Source: Triglochin maritima
Taxonomy: Eukaryota; Streptophyta; Magnoliopsida; Alismatales; Juncaginaceae
DNA length: 64,000 nucleotides
Assembly: GCA_963682175.1 (NCBI GenBank)
Contig: OY821784.1
Coordinates: forward strand, 31,849,621-31,913,620
Direction of reading: 5' to 3'
Below are positions 22,512 through 34,963 of the stretch, one piece after another. The position numbers were made by a program, and so were the translations under genes. Numbering within the stretch: the stretch's first letter is position 1; each line of letters opens with the position of its first letter. The notes beneath the pieces were generated by a model that ran no database searches, was not told where the DNA came from, and saw only the letters and a list, made by a program, of their open reading frames with translations.

Positions 22512-23202
22512 CCTATATATTGAGGTCAAGAATGCAAACTTAATCCACATACATAGCATTCCACATCATAACTAATTTAACAAACATACAATTGTCTTCG
22601 TTATCCTCATTACTGTTACAATCATTAATTGTCATCTAACGACCAACTTGAATTATCAAAGTCAAAGTCATTCAACCGTAAACAAAATATGATATGCTAC
22701 CATCGCAAATTAGAAATTAGGACTTGTGTTGGACATGCATTGAATTATTGGATGAGTTTAAAGTATTATAAATGATATGCTACGATAAAAACAAGATTAG
22801 GGACTTCTAAGCTAGGGTCAATTGGTGCTGCCTCATGGAAGTGGAAATAAATTTTCGTTCTATTTCTACAAGGAAGTTGGGTTCTAAATACTTTAATATT
22901 TTTTATTCCAAAATTAAATAGTTTGGTCCTTCGAGATGAATATTGTATGTTGTAGCAACCATCCAAAACTCTTGTTTATTTGCATGAAAATAACATTCAA
23001 ATCTGAAAACAAAGACCAAATACAGCTAAAAAAGGCAAGGCATCTGATATTCAAAGACCAAGAACTTCAAGCATGATATTCAAAGAAACAATACAAGCAT
23101 ATTAACATCAAGACACAATACAAGCATATCTAAATCAAATAAGATTATTCAAAACCACAACTTTAACAAAATCTAAACAATACCGACGAGGTTGAAGAGA
23201 AG
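22512..23202. other. Unassigned AT-rich stretch
   Basis: No gene or clear repeat recognised. It continues on the far side of element D at 26772 (TTGAAGAGAAG joins to CTGAGGAGG), so the two belonged together before the insertion. Confidence 0.4.
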
Positions 23203-24604
23203 TGATTGAAATTATTTCATGCTTACATTTGTATCTTATATTCATTATCTTTCACCTAAAAAATGCTACGTGACGAGTTTTATGTTTGAATTTCAGAAAT
23301 AAATAGGTTTCAAGAGAAAAGGAGTAAAAAGACCTAAACGCATGAAAAAAGACTGAGTTAAGAGATTCGAGGACTAAGATGCAAGATCGAAGGACCTGAA
23401 TGTATGATTGAAGGACCAATGAGCAAACAAAAATACTCCACACCATCATGGGGAGTATTTTGGCAATTCTATTCGGGTCGGAGCTCCAACAAGCTAAGTA
23501 GATGCATCAAAGACAAATAAAGTCATCCAGAAAAGCCCATAAGAAAATCCAGAGCGATCCAAACCCTGTAGACCGCCAATTAACGGTCTGGGACCGCTGA
23601 TTGGGGGTCCGGGTTGCTCCGGATCTGCTAAGATTTATGTGGGTCGTGTATTAGAGCGTATTTAGTCTATTTTTGGTATTTGTTTAGTCTCATACCGGGG
23701 GAATGTCCCCGATTACCTTTTTCTATGACTATAAATCGAACTCTTCACCTTCTATTTTAATCACCCATTGCTTGGTGGCATTCTCTCTACTTGGAGTAAG
23801 CCTTGGAGCAAAATCTCAAGGTGGAGAAGAATGCTACTAGTAATGTGAGTCATTTAATAAAATAGTTTTTCATTGTTTTGTTCTTATGTTGTTTCTTTAC
23901 GCATGCTTAGCTTAGTCTTATTTCTTTGATTGTAGGCTAAAGTAGTTAGAGTGTTTTCTTTCTTCTTTAGTTTAATTGTTAGAATAATGTGTAGTGAGTA
24001 GATCCATCCCCCTTTTGGGGTGGAGATGATGTTCATACATGCATTAGAGAATGGTTATGGATGCTTTATTTTGATTTTGTTGATAAATGTGAATGTATGC
24101 TTGCTTGTTAGAGTAGAATACTTAACTTGATGCGTTTTGCCACACATCTTAGACACCTCCCATGCTTGTTTAGGTTCTGAACCAGCTTGTGTATATGAAT
24201 GTTAATCAACTAGGTTAGTAAATGGATTGATAGGTTTTGCCATAACCTTTAGACACTTCCTATGCATGAAAACACTACCTACATTTGTGCCTATAGAATG
24301 CATTCTTCACCATCTTTTTACATGTGTGCACACACTCCACCCCTAGGGGCCTTTCTGTTTCTGATTTCCAATCTTTCTATTAAGTTCTTTTAGTTTTGTT
24401 CGAAGTAATCATTAGTCGCTTTCCTTTGCATTTTCTTCTTAGTAGTCTAGTGTAGCGTAGATTAGCATAAACAACACTCTCCCCCCTTTTTTGTTGTCAC
24501 TTGATTTCTGAAAAACCAGAGAGTTCTCTCCTCCCCGTGGATCGATCGTATTTGTCACGTCTTCACCGATGTCGTGCACTTGCGATATTATAAACGATTA
24601 AACA
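23203..24604 (+). repeat. 5' LTR of element D (1402 bp)
   Basis: Starts TGATTGAAATTATTTC, ends GATTAAACA. The TATA box is present as TATAAATC near 23730. Palindrome copies at 23572-23587 and 23593-23608 are slightly mutated. Confidence 0.93.
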
Positions 24605-25366
24605 TGTTTTTTGCGCCGTTGCCAGTCCAGACTCTGGTTTGGACAATTCGAGTGGATTTAATTTGTGTTTTGTTGTTTTCTTTGTTTCAGGAAACTCGGA
24701 GCCTAAGGCAAAATCACCAGGAGAAATTTGGAGCGGAACAGGGCAGCTTGGACAGCCAATCAGCGGTCTTGTCAGCTCTACTTCCTTCGTTTTTTCTTTG
24801 GCTTGTTGTAATATCTGATAGAGTGATATGCGGCTCGATTTGGCATGTTTTGACTTTAGTTTGTTCCCAGATCAATAATCAATCTTCATTTAAGAAACTT
24901 GGACCTTAAAACCCATAGCAAAAGATTAGGCATTCTTTCTTGTTTAGGTCATGCATCATGTACTCGACTTAGGCACGTAGATTGTGTTTTATTTTAGCTT
25001 TACTTTCAATTGCTGAGTCAAGTCCTTAATTAAATTTCACGAATGATTCATTAGGTTAGGTGTGTGGACTGATTACATATATAGAGTTGGCCCGTAGCAT
25101 TACCGCGTCCAATGATCGACAAAATGAGTCATCGAGTCGTGTAGCTAGGTTGAATAATGCATCTTTGTTTGGATTTTGTGGGTGTATCCACTGAAAGCCC
25201 TCAAGTGACAACACTCCTCCTGGCGACAAGGAGGTTTAATGGCTTGTTGCACGTGCTAAGTGCAATCGTGATTCCTACGAAAGTAAGTTAGGATTTCTTG
25301 TTTTTTGTATGCTTTTCTCTTTCTTTGTTTTGCTCGGGACTAGCAAAAGTTAGGTGTGGGGGTATT
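24605..25366 (+). other. Interior of element D
   Basis: Primer site reduced to TTGCGCCGTTGCC at 24611-24623; the GGGGAGGTG that should follow is deleted. A palindrome copy (ACAGCCAATCAGCGGT) lies at 24752-24767. From about 25020 the sequence switches to the 3' untranslated type. No open frame of note. Confidence 0.85.
25352..25366 (+). other. Polypurine tract, element D
   Basis: AGGTGTGGGGGTATT directly before the 3' LTR, identical to that of element E. Confidence 0.85.
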
Positions 25367-26771
25367 TGATTGACATAATTTCATGCTTACATATGTATCT
25401 TATATCCATTATCTTTCACCTAAACAATGCTACGTGACGAGTTTTATGTTTGAATTTCAGAAATAAATAGGTTTGAAGAGAAGGGGCATAAAAGGACCTA
25501 AAAGCATGAAAAGGGACTGAGTTGAGAGACTCGAGGACTAAGATGCAAGATCGAAAGACCTGAATGTAATATCGACGGACCAATGAGCAAACAAAAATAC
25601 TCCACGCCATCATGGGGAGTATTTTGGCAATTCTATTCGGTTCGGAGCTCCAGCAAGCTAAGTAGATGCATCAAAGACAAACAAAGACATCCAGAAAAGT
25701 CCAGAAGAAAATCCAGAGCGATCCAAACCCTATAGACCACCAATTAGCGGTCTGGACCGCTGATTGGCAGTCCGGGTCGCTCCGGATCCGCTAAGATTTA
25801 TGTGGGTCGTGTATTAGAGCGTATTTAGTCTATTTTTGGTATTTGTTTAGTCTCATACCAGGGGATTGTGCCGGATTACCTTTTTCTATGGCTATAAATA
25901 GAATCTTCACCTTCTATTTTAATCACCCATTGCTTGGTAGCATTCTCTCTACTTGGAGTTAATCTCGAAGCAAAATCTCAAGGTGGAGAAGAATGCTACT
26001 AGTAATGTGAGTCATTTACTAAAATAGTTTTTCATTGTTTTGTTCTTATGTTGTTTCTTTATGCCTGCTTAGCTTAGTCTTATTTCTTTGATTGTAGGCT
26101 AAAGTAGTTAGAGTGTTTCCTTTCTTCTTTAGTTTAATTGTTAGAATAATGTGTAGTGAGTAGATCCATCCCCCTTTTGGGGTGGAGAAGATGTTCATAC
26201 ATGCATTAGAGAATGGCTATGGATGCTTTATTTTGATTTTGTTGATAAATGTCAATGTATGCTTGCTTGTTAGAGTAGAATACTACACTTGATGGGTTTT
26301 CCCACACATCTTAGACACCTCCCATGCTTGTTTAGGTTATGAAATAACCAGCTTGTGTATATGAAAGTTAATCAACTAGGTTAGTGAATGGATTGATAGG
26401 TTTTGCCATAACCTTAAGAAACTTCCTATGCATGAAAACACTACCTACATTTGTGCCTATAGAATGCATTCTTCACCATCTTTTTACATGTGTGCACACA
26501 CTCCACCCCTAGGGGTCTTTGTCTTTCTGATTTCCAATCTTTGTATTAAGTTTTTTTAGTTTTGTTCGAAGTAATCATTAGTCGCTTTCCTTTGCATTTT
26601 CTTCTTAGTAGTCTAGTGTAGCGTAGATTAGCATAAACAACACTCTCCCCCCCCTTTTGTTGCCACTTGATTTCTGAAAAACCAGAGAGTTCTCTCCTCC
26701 CCGTGGATCGACCCTTGTTTGCCACGTCTTCACCGACGTCGTGCACTTGCGGTATTATAAATGATCAAACA
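25367..26771 (+). repeat. 3' LTR of element D (1405 bp)
   Basis: Starts TGATTGACATAATTTC, ends GATCAAACA. TATAAATAG at 25893-25901; palindrome copies at 25736-25751 and 25756-25771. It differs from the 5' LTR by scattered substitutions, more than seen between the LTRs of E. Confidence 0.93.
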
Positions 26772-26790
26772 AGAAGCTGAGGAGGTGGCG

Positions 26791-28880
26791 ACTCAAGATA
26801 CAATTTAGAGACACAAAACTTTAATATTTAACATATTTCAATATTAGAAACCTAATGGACTCATAAATGACGAGGAAGATGCACTAGTCCCACTCGGGAC
26901 GCACTCATCCCACTTAGGACGCATAACTTGTTTTACTCATAACATCCACATCCAAATATAGAAATTTGATGATTCGAGATCCGTTTGAAAGATAATTGAA
27001 ATGATCACATATTAGTATCTTAGGACTTTCCAAATTCTGATGATACATAGGTCAAAACATGTGTGAAGACAGACTGTATTTGGAAACTCGACAATTGACA
27101 GATCAACAATAATTTGTGCATAACTCTCTCCTCCGACACCCAAATAAAGTGATTCAAGATTTGTTACAAAGACAATTTGGAGGAAAAAAAACGTTTGTAT
27201 ATAACATATTTCCAAATTTGGGATCTAATGGGCTCATAACTGCCGTGGAAGACGCACCAGTCCCACTCGGGACGCAGCAGTCCTACTTGGGACGTACTCG
27301 TCCCGTGCATGACGCATCACTTGTTTTACTATAACATCCACATACAAATATTGAATTTGATGATTCTAGATCCGTTGGAAAGATAATTAGTCTCTCTTGT
27401 GACTTGTCAAATTCTAATGATATTAGAGTGAAAACGTGTTTCAAGACAGATCGTGTTTGGAAGCTGGACAATCGACATAATTCTCTTCTCTGATATCCAA
27501 ATAAGGCAACTGAAGATACAATTTAGAGACGCAAAACTTTAATATTTAACATATTTCCAAATTTGAAACCTAATAGGCTAATAAATGGCGTGGACGATGT
27601 ACAGGTCCCACTTGGGATGCACCAGTCCTGCTCGAGACGCACTCGTCCCTTGCTGGACGAATCACTTGTTTTACTCATAACTCCATATCCAAATATAGAA
27701 ATTGATGATTCGAGATCTGTTCGAAAGACAATTAAAAGGAAACCATATTAGTATCATTTACGACTTGCCAAATTCTGATGATACGCGGGTCAAAAATGTG
27801 TGAAGATAGATCGTATTTGGAAACTCGACAATTGATAGATCATCAATAATTTGTAGATAACTCTCTCCTTCGTTATCCAAATAAGGCAATTCAAGATTTT
27901 TTACAAAAATAATTTGGAAATGATTTTTTTTGTATTTAACATATTTTCAAATTTGGAATCTAATGGGCTCATAAATGTCATGGACGACGCACTAGTCCCA
28001 CTTGGGATGCAGCAGTCCTACTCAGGACGCACTCGTCCCGCGCGTGACGCATCACTTGTTTTACTAATAACATCCACATACAAATATACAATTTTATGAT
28101 TCTAGATCCGTTGGAAAGATAATTAAAAGGATCACGTATTAGTATCTCTTACTAGCCAAATTTCGATGAAAGGAGGGTGAAAAACGTGTGTCAAGACAAA
28201 CCGTATTTGGAAACTGGAAAATCGACAGATCATCAATAATTTGTGCATAACTATCTTCTATGATATACAAATAAGGAGATTCAAGATGTGTTACAAAGAA
28301 ATTGTAAAGACGCAAAAAAATTGTATTTAACATATTTCCAAAATCGGAACCTAATTTGCTCAAATCTCGAGCAGTCAAGAGTTGCCTTAAGCAGTCCAGA
28401 GTTGTCTTGAGCAATCCGGAGTTATCCCGAGCCAAGTCTGGAGCCTGTTCTAAGCAAGTCCCGAGTAGTGTCCAACCAACCCTGAGTCCAGTCCCAAGCC
28501 AATCCTGAGCACTCTCAAACCTATCTCGAACGAGCTGGGTCGTTTTATACATAACATCCACATCCAAAAATGGAATTTAATGATTCTAGATCCATTGGAT
28601 TTTTTTTAAAGGAGCTCATATTTTTTTATCTCATGACTTGCCAAATTCCGATGATACTAAGGTGAAAAATGTGTTTAAAGACATCATATTTGGAAACTGG
28701 ACAATCAACTAATCTTCAATAATTTGTGAATTACTCTCTCCTCCAATACCCAAATAACACGATTCAAGACTCATTATAAAGAAGATTTTGAGACGCAAAA
28801 CTTTTGTATTTAACACATTCCCAAATTAAGAACCTTTTGGGTTCGTAATGTGCGTTGAAGACTGCTGATTTGAGGGAACA
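26791..28880. repeat. Tandem repeat, 360-390 bp units, with internal hairpins
   Basis: Units open with a TTCAAGAT-like word at about 26793, 27153, 27510, 27890, 28281 and 28763 (the last unit incomplete). Each carries CATATTTCCAAATT.GGA.CCTAATGGGCTCATAA-type sequence, a cluster of short hairpins such as GTCCCACTCGGGAC (26887-26900, 27260-27273), then ACTTGTTTTACT.ATAACATCCACA and GATTC.AGATCCGTT. The fifth unit has its hairpin core replaced by a CGAGCAGTC-type series. No coding potential. It may be a satellite or the interior of an unrecognised transposon. Confidence 0.8.
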
Positions 28881-28954
28881 GAAAATGAGCTAGGTCATTT
28901 TTTTTTCCACTCCTAACGTGGTGGGATGCACCAATCCTGTGCGGGATGCACCAT

Positions 28955-29037
28955 GAGCTGGGTCATTTTCACCAAATGAGCTGGGTTGTTTTCACCAAAC
29001 GAGCTGAATTATTTTCACCAAACAAGCTGGGTTGTTC
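28955..29037. repeat. 23-bp minisatellite
   Basis: Four starts at 28955, 28978, 29001 and 29024 of a unit GAGCTGGGTTGTTTTCACCAAAC with few differences; the last is partial. It directly follows the larger tandem array. Confidence 0.8.
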
Positions 29038-29045
29038 GGTCGAAA

Positions 29046-29524
29046 CAAGCGAGAACAGTAGTCTGATGGGCGAGGTCGTCCTTAGGTTTGAATGTTTAGG
29101 ATTTGTTGTGGGAATGGGGATGATTTGGTGGGTTTGTTTGGGATGTGAGTTTGTGGTGATGGAGGTGAGGATACTTTAGGGATAAATTTGGAAATATATT
29201 AAATTTTTGGCCTTCAAAAGAACATGTACAGTGGTTGGCCTTGTGTAACTTTTGGCTTCCCTACTTTGGCCCTTTAATATATTCCCCCTTGATTTTTTTA
29301 CAAAACAATTCATATTTTTAACTATTTGAAGTGCATGCCGCCGAATCAATTCCATAAACAACCATATCAAAAGTAATGGGGTGATGTAAAAGACAATATT
29401 TTTTTATTAAGTTAGTGATAGGAAACTGGTTTTGATTGTCAATAGTGCCTATGCCTCACAAGCATAGGTTTGAGCTAAAGAGTGAAAAAATATTTTTTAG
29501 AGAACCTTGACATTAAGGTTAGAG
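29046..29524. other. Spacer, nothing recognised
   Basis: AT-rich with no recognisable gene. The stretch at 29210-29290 (repeated TTTGGC/TTGGCC words) may be a small transposon remnant. Confidence 0.3.
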
Positions 29525-31730
29525 AGAGGATTTCAACGGTCATGTAGGTAATGACATTGAAGGGTTTGAACGTATTTGTGGAGGGTTTGAGTATGGTTAT
29601 AAGAATAAGGAAGGAAAATTTTCTAAATTTTACTATAGCATATGATCTCATGGTGGCTAAAACTTCCTATAGGAAGATAGAATCTCATCTGGTCACATTC
29701 TATAGTGCTCAACATCAGAGTCTAGTTGATTTCGTGCTTGCTCGAAAGGAGGATCGATGATCTTTTGTTCATTGTAAAGTGAAACCTTGAGAGTATGTGG
29801 CAACTCAACATAAGTTAATGGTATCAAGTTTTAATTTACGGATTTGTGTTGGACAAAACAAGTATAATAGAGATGTAAGGATTAAATGGTGGAATCTTAA
29901 AGGGGGCATATGTGTTATATTTAAGGATGGGTTGATTGAGGGACCTTGGGACGTTGAAAAGGATGCTAATAGTATGTGGGAGGGCATGATATCTTGCATT
30001 AGGAGAGTAACTAGAGAGGTTTGTGGAGAGAGTAGAGGAGGCATGCAAGAATATTTGAAAGATACTTGATAGTGGAGTGAAGAGGTACAACATGTGATTA
30101 AAGGTAAGAAAAAATGTTATAGGAGGTGGTATAACGATAAAAATGAGAATAATTTGGAAGAGTATAGGTTGGCCAATAAAAAAGCTCAGAAAACGGTAAG
30201 AGATGCTAGACGAGTTGTTTATGAAAATTTACACTAAAAGTTGGGATCAAATGAGGGACAAGTTGGAATCTATAAGTTGGTTAAAGTACAGGAGGAGAAA
30301 ACTAGAGACCTTAATCAAGTTAAATGAATTAAAGATGATAATCCTAAACTTCTAGTTGATGACGGTGATATTAAGGAAGTTGGAAAGTATATTTTGATAA
30401 GTTGTTGAACGAAGAGAATGATAGTGACATATTCGAACTAGGGGATACATTTGAGATTTGAGGATTCTAATATATGATTCTTGTGGAAGATCAAAGATGT
30501 TGAGGTTAAGGAAGCCTTAAAAAGGATGAAAGTAGGCAAGGTGTTTAGGACCAGACAATATCGCAATTGATGTATGGAGATGTTTTAGGATAGAGTTTCA
30601 TTTTGGGGGGTGATAGTACAAAAGTTGACATAAATATTTGGAAGAAAATGGATATGGTTTAATAGTATTGTTTTAGGAAGAACAAAATGCCAAATGAGTG
30701 GTGAAGGAGAATTTTGGTTCCAATTTAATTACAAGATTAAAGGAGATATTCAAAGTTGCATTTAGTGTAGAGGTATCAAGTTCATGTGTCCAATTTTGGG
30801 AAAGAGTAATTGAAGAGAGACAAGTGTTAAAGATGATCAATTCATTTTGATGCCGGGAAGGTCGATGATTGAGGTCATGTTTTTGACAAGACAACTCATA
30901 TAGACTTATAGGGGAAGAAAGAAAGATTTACACATGTTTTTTTTTTTATTTAGAAAAGGCATATGATAGAATTCCAAGAAATATTATGTGGTAGGGCCTC
31001 CAGAAAAAGAAAGAAAGTATCAACAAAATATGTGACATGCGTGTAGCTTGGCATCTTGTTCGACAGCAAGGAGGTAAAGGTCAAGGGTCCCCTATCGGTC
31101 GAGCAGGCCCACTCGTTGATTGGGTCGACTTCTTGTGGCATAGGGACCCGGTCCCTAAACATGCATGCTTGGCCTGGTGTGCACTAAAAAATGGGCTTCC
31201 AACGCAAGACATGATGCTCCAGGAGATGAATGCATTAGACTTCTTGATGGTGAGGCTAATTCCTTTATGATCAGGATTGGACTTCTTTGGGAGTCAATTT
31301 TTAGTCCTTACATTTTTGCTTTGATGATGGACGAGGTAACAAAAGACATACAGTTTGAGGTCCAATGGTGTATGCTTTTTGCATTTGATATAATACTAAT
31401 TGACGAGATTTTAGAAACAAAAGGTTTTAAATTAAGTAGGTTTAAAACTGAATATATGAAGCGTTGTTTCAGTACCCTTGACATTAATGAAGAATAGATC
31501 ATATTGGATGGTCAAATGGTGTACAGAAAGGATAATTTTAGATATGTAGCTAGGGTCGATACTTCAAAAAGGTAGGGAGATCGACAGAGATATTATCCAC
31601 AGGATTAGATCAGGGTGGATGAAATGGCGACAAGCCTCATGTGTCTTATGTGACACGAAGATCCCTTTTAAGCTACAATTTTTTTACAGAACCGTTGTAA
31701 GACCTACGATGTTGTATGGTGCGGGATATT
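29525..31730 (+). pseudogene. RTE-type LINE, 5' portion (endonuclease end and reverse transcriptase)
   Basis: Broken by many frameshifts and stops. In order: end of the endonuclease domain (FNGHVG, AYDLMVAKT, SHLVTFYSAQHQSLVDFVL), IKWWNLKG linker, RT blocks around 30500-30990 (VKEALKRMKVGKV, PDNIA, a VIEERQ-like block, AYDRIPR), then SPYIFALMMDEV, CMLFAFDIILIDE and KGFKLSRFKTEYM at 31290-31470. The YADD-like box reads FAFD, so the catalytic pair is damaged. A foreign insert lies at about 31037-31250. The LINE is interrupted at 31730 and resumes at 48559. Confidence 0.88.
31037..31250 (+). pseudogene. zf-RVT (RT zinc-binding) fragment embedded in the RTE LINE
   Basis: Translates to VDWVDFLWHRDPVPKHACL followed by AWCALKNGLPTQDMML, the reverse-transcriptase zinc-binding domain found at the C-terminus of L1-type plant LINEs. 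RTE LINEs do not carry it, and here it interrupts the RT between the AYDRIPR and the SPYIFALMMDE blocks. A chimera made by insertion or template switching is likely. Confidence 0.65.
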
Positions 31731-31747
31731 CACTACTGGAAAAATGG
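31731..31747 (+). repeat. CACTA terminal inverted repeat, left
   Basis: CACTACTGGAAAAATGG; pairs with 48542-48558 with three mismatches in 17. Confidence 0.92.
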
Positions 31748-31754
31748 CTATAAC

Positions 31755-32125
31755 ATCAGATATTAAGGGGGTACAACGTCGGGTTGACCATCTTGCTTGA
31801 CCGACCAAAATCCGACATCGTAGTGGGGATGTATCACGTCTGTTTCCAACCACGACCGATGTAGTAGACCTCTCCTCAATTTTTACCCTACCATGTCGGG
31901 TTCACCCCACGACCGACGTGGTAGACTTGTCCTCAATTTTTACCCTACCACGTCAGTTAACACAACTGACGTGGTAGGGTATGAATTATTTTTTAAAAAT
32001 GTGGAGAGGTCTACCACATCTGTCGTGGTTTGAAACTGACATGGTAGCATATGAATTATTTTTTAAAAATTAAAAATATCTTACAAGGTTGGTTTTTGGG
32101 GACAACCGACGTTGTAGGGTATTTC
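31755..32125. repeat. CACTA subterminal repeats, left end
   Basis: Both orientations of a TACCACGTCGG/CCGACGTGGTAG word, separated by TATGAATTATTTTTTAAAAA. In En/Spm such repeats bind the element-encoded accessory protein; that role is by analogy. Confidence 0.8.
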
Positions 32126-32599
32126 TTATGATTGTTTTTCATATTTCTTTATTATTTATTTGATGCTTGTAATTCAGATTCATAGCCTGCAATTTATATT
32201 CGATCCAGCAATTCACAATAAAGAATCACAATATTCATATCTATAAATGCACAACATTCATATCGAGCTCATATGTAACATACAAATGCAGCTAATTAAT
32301 ACTACAACATAGGCAAACAAGCAACTCTTACTAAGAAGCTTAACGTCAATATGAATCTGCAACAATAACTTTACTTGAAATTGAACCTTTATTTTTGACA
32401 TTTTCGTTTTTTGCTCATAGGATCCTCGATCTGTATTCCGTCATGATGATCATCTTGGATAAGTAAGTTGTCATTAGTTCGTTCATCATTGAGAATCAAT
32501 CAATGAAAGCTTTATTGTGAGAATTAATTACTTGTTTATCAGTCTATGTCGGATGCTTTTCCTTCACTATGGTCATGTGCCCATCCAAATAAGCTTGGA

Positions 32600-34963
32600 C
32601 TTCATCAGAATTGCACAACACATAGAAATACACTTTCAAGAGATCCTCACCTTTGGACTTAATATTTTCATACCACACATACATTTACCTCCGATCCTAT
32701 CTTCATGTCGGTTCTTAGGAAGTCCGACTCTCTTTGTATGAGCCAAGTACTCATTACAAAACTAAATTACCTCTTGAGCTATGTAAACTTCAACGATGCC
32801 CACATCTGGCCTTCGTTGATTGTTACAATAATCTTTCAACTCACCCATGTAACGTTCGAAAGGATACATCCACCTCAAAAATACCGGACCAAGTAGATTA
32901 ACTTCTCTAACTAGATGAACCACCAAATGAACCATAATGTCAAAAAAAGATGACGAAAAGTACATCTCCAACAGACATATCGTAACAACCACTTCATTCT
33001 GCAACTTATCCAAATACTTTGGATCAATTACTTTACTGCAAATCTTGGTGAATAACAAACAAAATTTCATGTCTAACGTGTTTCGGCAATATCAATCTAA
33101 TAGAAACAGGTAACAATTGTTGCATCAACACATGACAATCATGAGACTTCAAACCAAGTAGTTTCAATTCTTTCATTAAAACAAGACTACTAATATTTGA
33201 AGAATACTCCTGCGGCACTTTGACACCATGTAGACACTGACACAAAGCTAATTTCTCCTTTCTGGACAAACTGTAACAAGCTGGTGGTAAATAATTACGA
33301 GTACCCTTACTCTCTGGTGCTAGTTTTGCTCGAATACCAAGTTCAAGTAGATCAAGTCTGGCATTATATCCATCTTTAGTATTACCCGTATGTTTAGAAT
33401 AGTTTCTAACAAACTGTCACAAATATTTTTTTCAACTTGCATCACATCCATACAATGTCTGACTTCTAAGGTCTCCGAATAAGGAAGGTTTAAAAAATTC
33501 TTCCAACTACTCTTATCATTTATGCGTTTGTAAGGCTTGTCGAATTGGCATTGGATGTTCTTCACTCACTCCAGAACTTGTCTTACATTGATTTTTGCAG
33601 GGGGGTCTTTGAATTCCTGGTTTCCATTAAATGTTGTTTTTATTTTACAGTACGAATGACTCATAGGAAGAAATTTGCGATGACCAAGATACATTGTCTT
33701 ATTGGCATGCACAAGCTGCAAAAACACGTGTTTTCTTCACAAATAGGGCATGCTTTATGCCCTTTCTCAGAATAGCCAGACAAAATTTCATATGCAGGGA
33801 AGTCATTAATTGTGCAAAATATAATCGCACGCATTGTAAATGATTGTTGACGGTGGGCATCCCACACTTGCTCACCATCATTCCCTAATTTCTTTAAGTC
33901 ATCAATCAGGGGAGTCCAATACACATCTATGTCATTGCCCAGTTATTTTGGACCAGAAATCATTAAAGACAACATCATGTATTTATGTTTCATTCTTAAC
34001 CATGGAGGTAGATTGTACATAACCAGTAGAACAAGCCACGAACTATGAAGGTGATAAACTCCCCAAGCTTTCATTTCATCAATACACATATCAAGTCTTA
34101 GATTTTTGGATTCCAGACTAAACAACCGAAAGTCTGAATTGGTCTTCTTCCACTGTAGAGAATCTGCAGGATGTCGAAGCATTTCATCATTCGCTTTATC
34201 ACGATCTTCGTGCCATGTTAGATTCTTTGAATCTGTGGGGCAGGCAAACAAATGTTTCAACCTTGGAATGATTGGAAGATACCATAACACCTTCATAGGC
34301 GGCCCTTGTACTTGTATATCACCACTCACATTTTTCTTATGTTTGTACCGTGATGCATTACAAATCGAACAACAATGGAATTTTCATACTCTGCCCTATA
34401 TAATATACAATCATTAGGGCATGCATGTATTTTCCTATGTTGTATACCCATCAGACACAATATATTTTTGGCATCATATGTATGGTCTGGAAGTTCTTTG
34501 TTTTCTGGAAGAATTTCTTTCAATAACTTAAGTAAGGTAGTAAAATAAACATCACTCCAACCGTTCGAGGCTTTCAAGGTATATAATTGTAACACTGCAG
34601 ACAATCTACTGAAATCGGTGCAACCCGGATAGAAAAGTTTCTCATTGTCAGACAACAAATTACTAAGTACTTATCGACAATAACATCTTTCTGTGAATGA
34701 CTATCACTTTCTTCCGTCATACGTATTTCATTCTCACCATGCCATATCCAACATATGTATCCTTCATCAAAACTTGTCTCAAATAGATGAGCCTTGATAT
34801 CTCCTACATATCTTAAGAACATGTTAAGACACTTTCTACATGGACAGAAGACATTTCCTTCGTTTCTAAAATGCACATTCTTTTGTGCAAACTCTAGAAA
34901 TTTATCAACTCTGTACTCATACTCATCACTCAATTGACTTGCCAAAATCCAATTTCGATTCAT
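32600..34963 (-). pseudogene. CACTA TNP2-type transposase (degenerate)
   Basis: From right to left: transposase-associated domain (CPCRKCLNMF, EGYICWIWHGE, 34963-34720), a TYDAKNILCLMG and KIHACPNDCILY block (34500-34400), Transposase_21 (HPADSLQWKK, YNLPPWLRMKHKYMMLSLM, 34200-33950; INDFPAYEILSGYSEKGHK, 33830-33760), LEVRHCMDVMQVEKNICDSL (33470-33410), then DUF4218 (VVTICLLEMYFSSSFFDIMV, WMYPFERYMGELK, 33000-32800). Several frameshifts separate the blocks. The more distal DUF4216 part is not evident. Confidence 0.88.

Larger units (their letters stand above)
23203..26771 (+). mobile_element. Element D: gene-less Athila-type element (two LTRs, 762-bp interior)
   Basis: Complete insertion: 5' LTR 23203-24604, interior 24605-25366, 3' LTR 25367-26771, exact 5-bp target-site duplication AGAAG (23198-23202 and 26772-26776). 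The interior keeps a damaged primer site, part of the leader with a family palindrome, the conserved stretch with TCCTACGAAAGTAAGTTAGG and the polypurine tract. Gag, pro, accessory ORF and hairpin are all gone. It resembles a LARD-like derivative with a very short interior. Confidence 0.95.
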
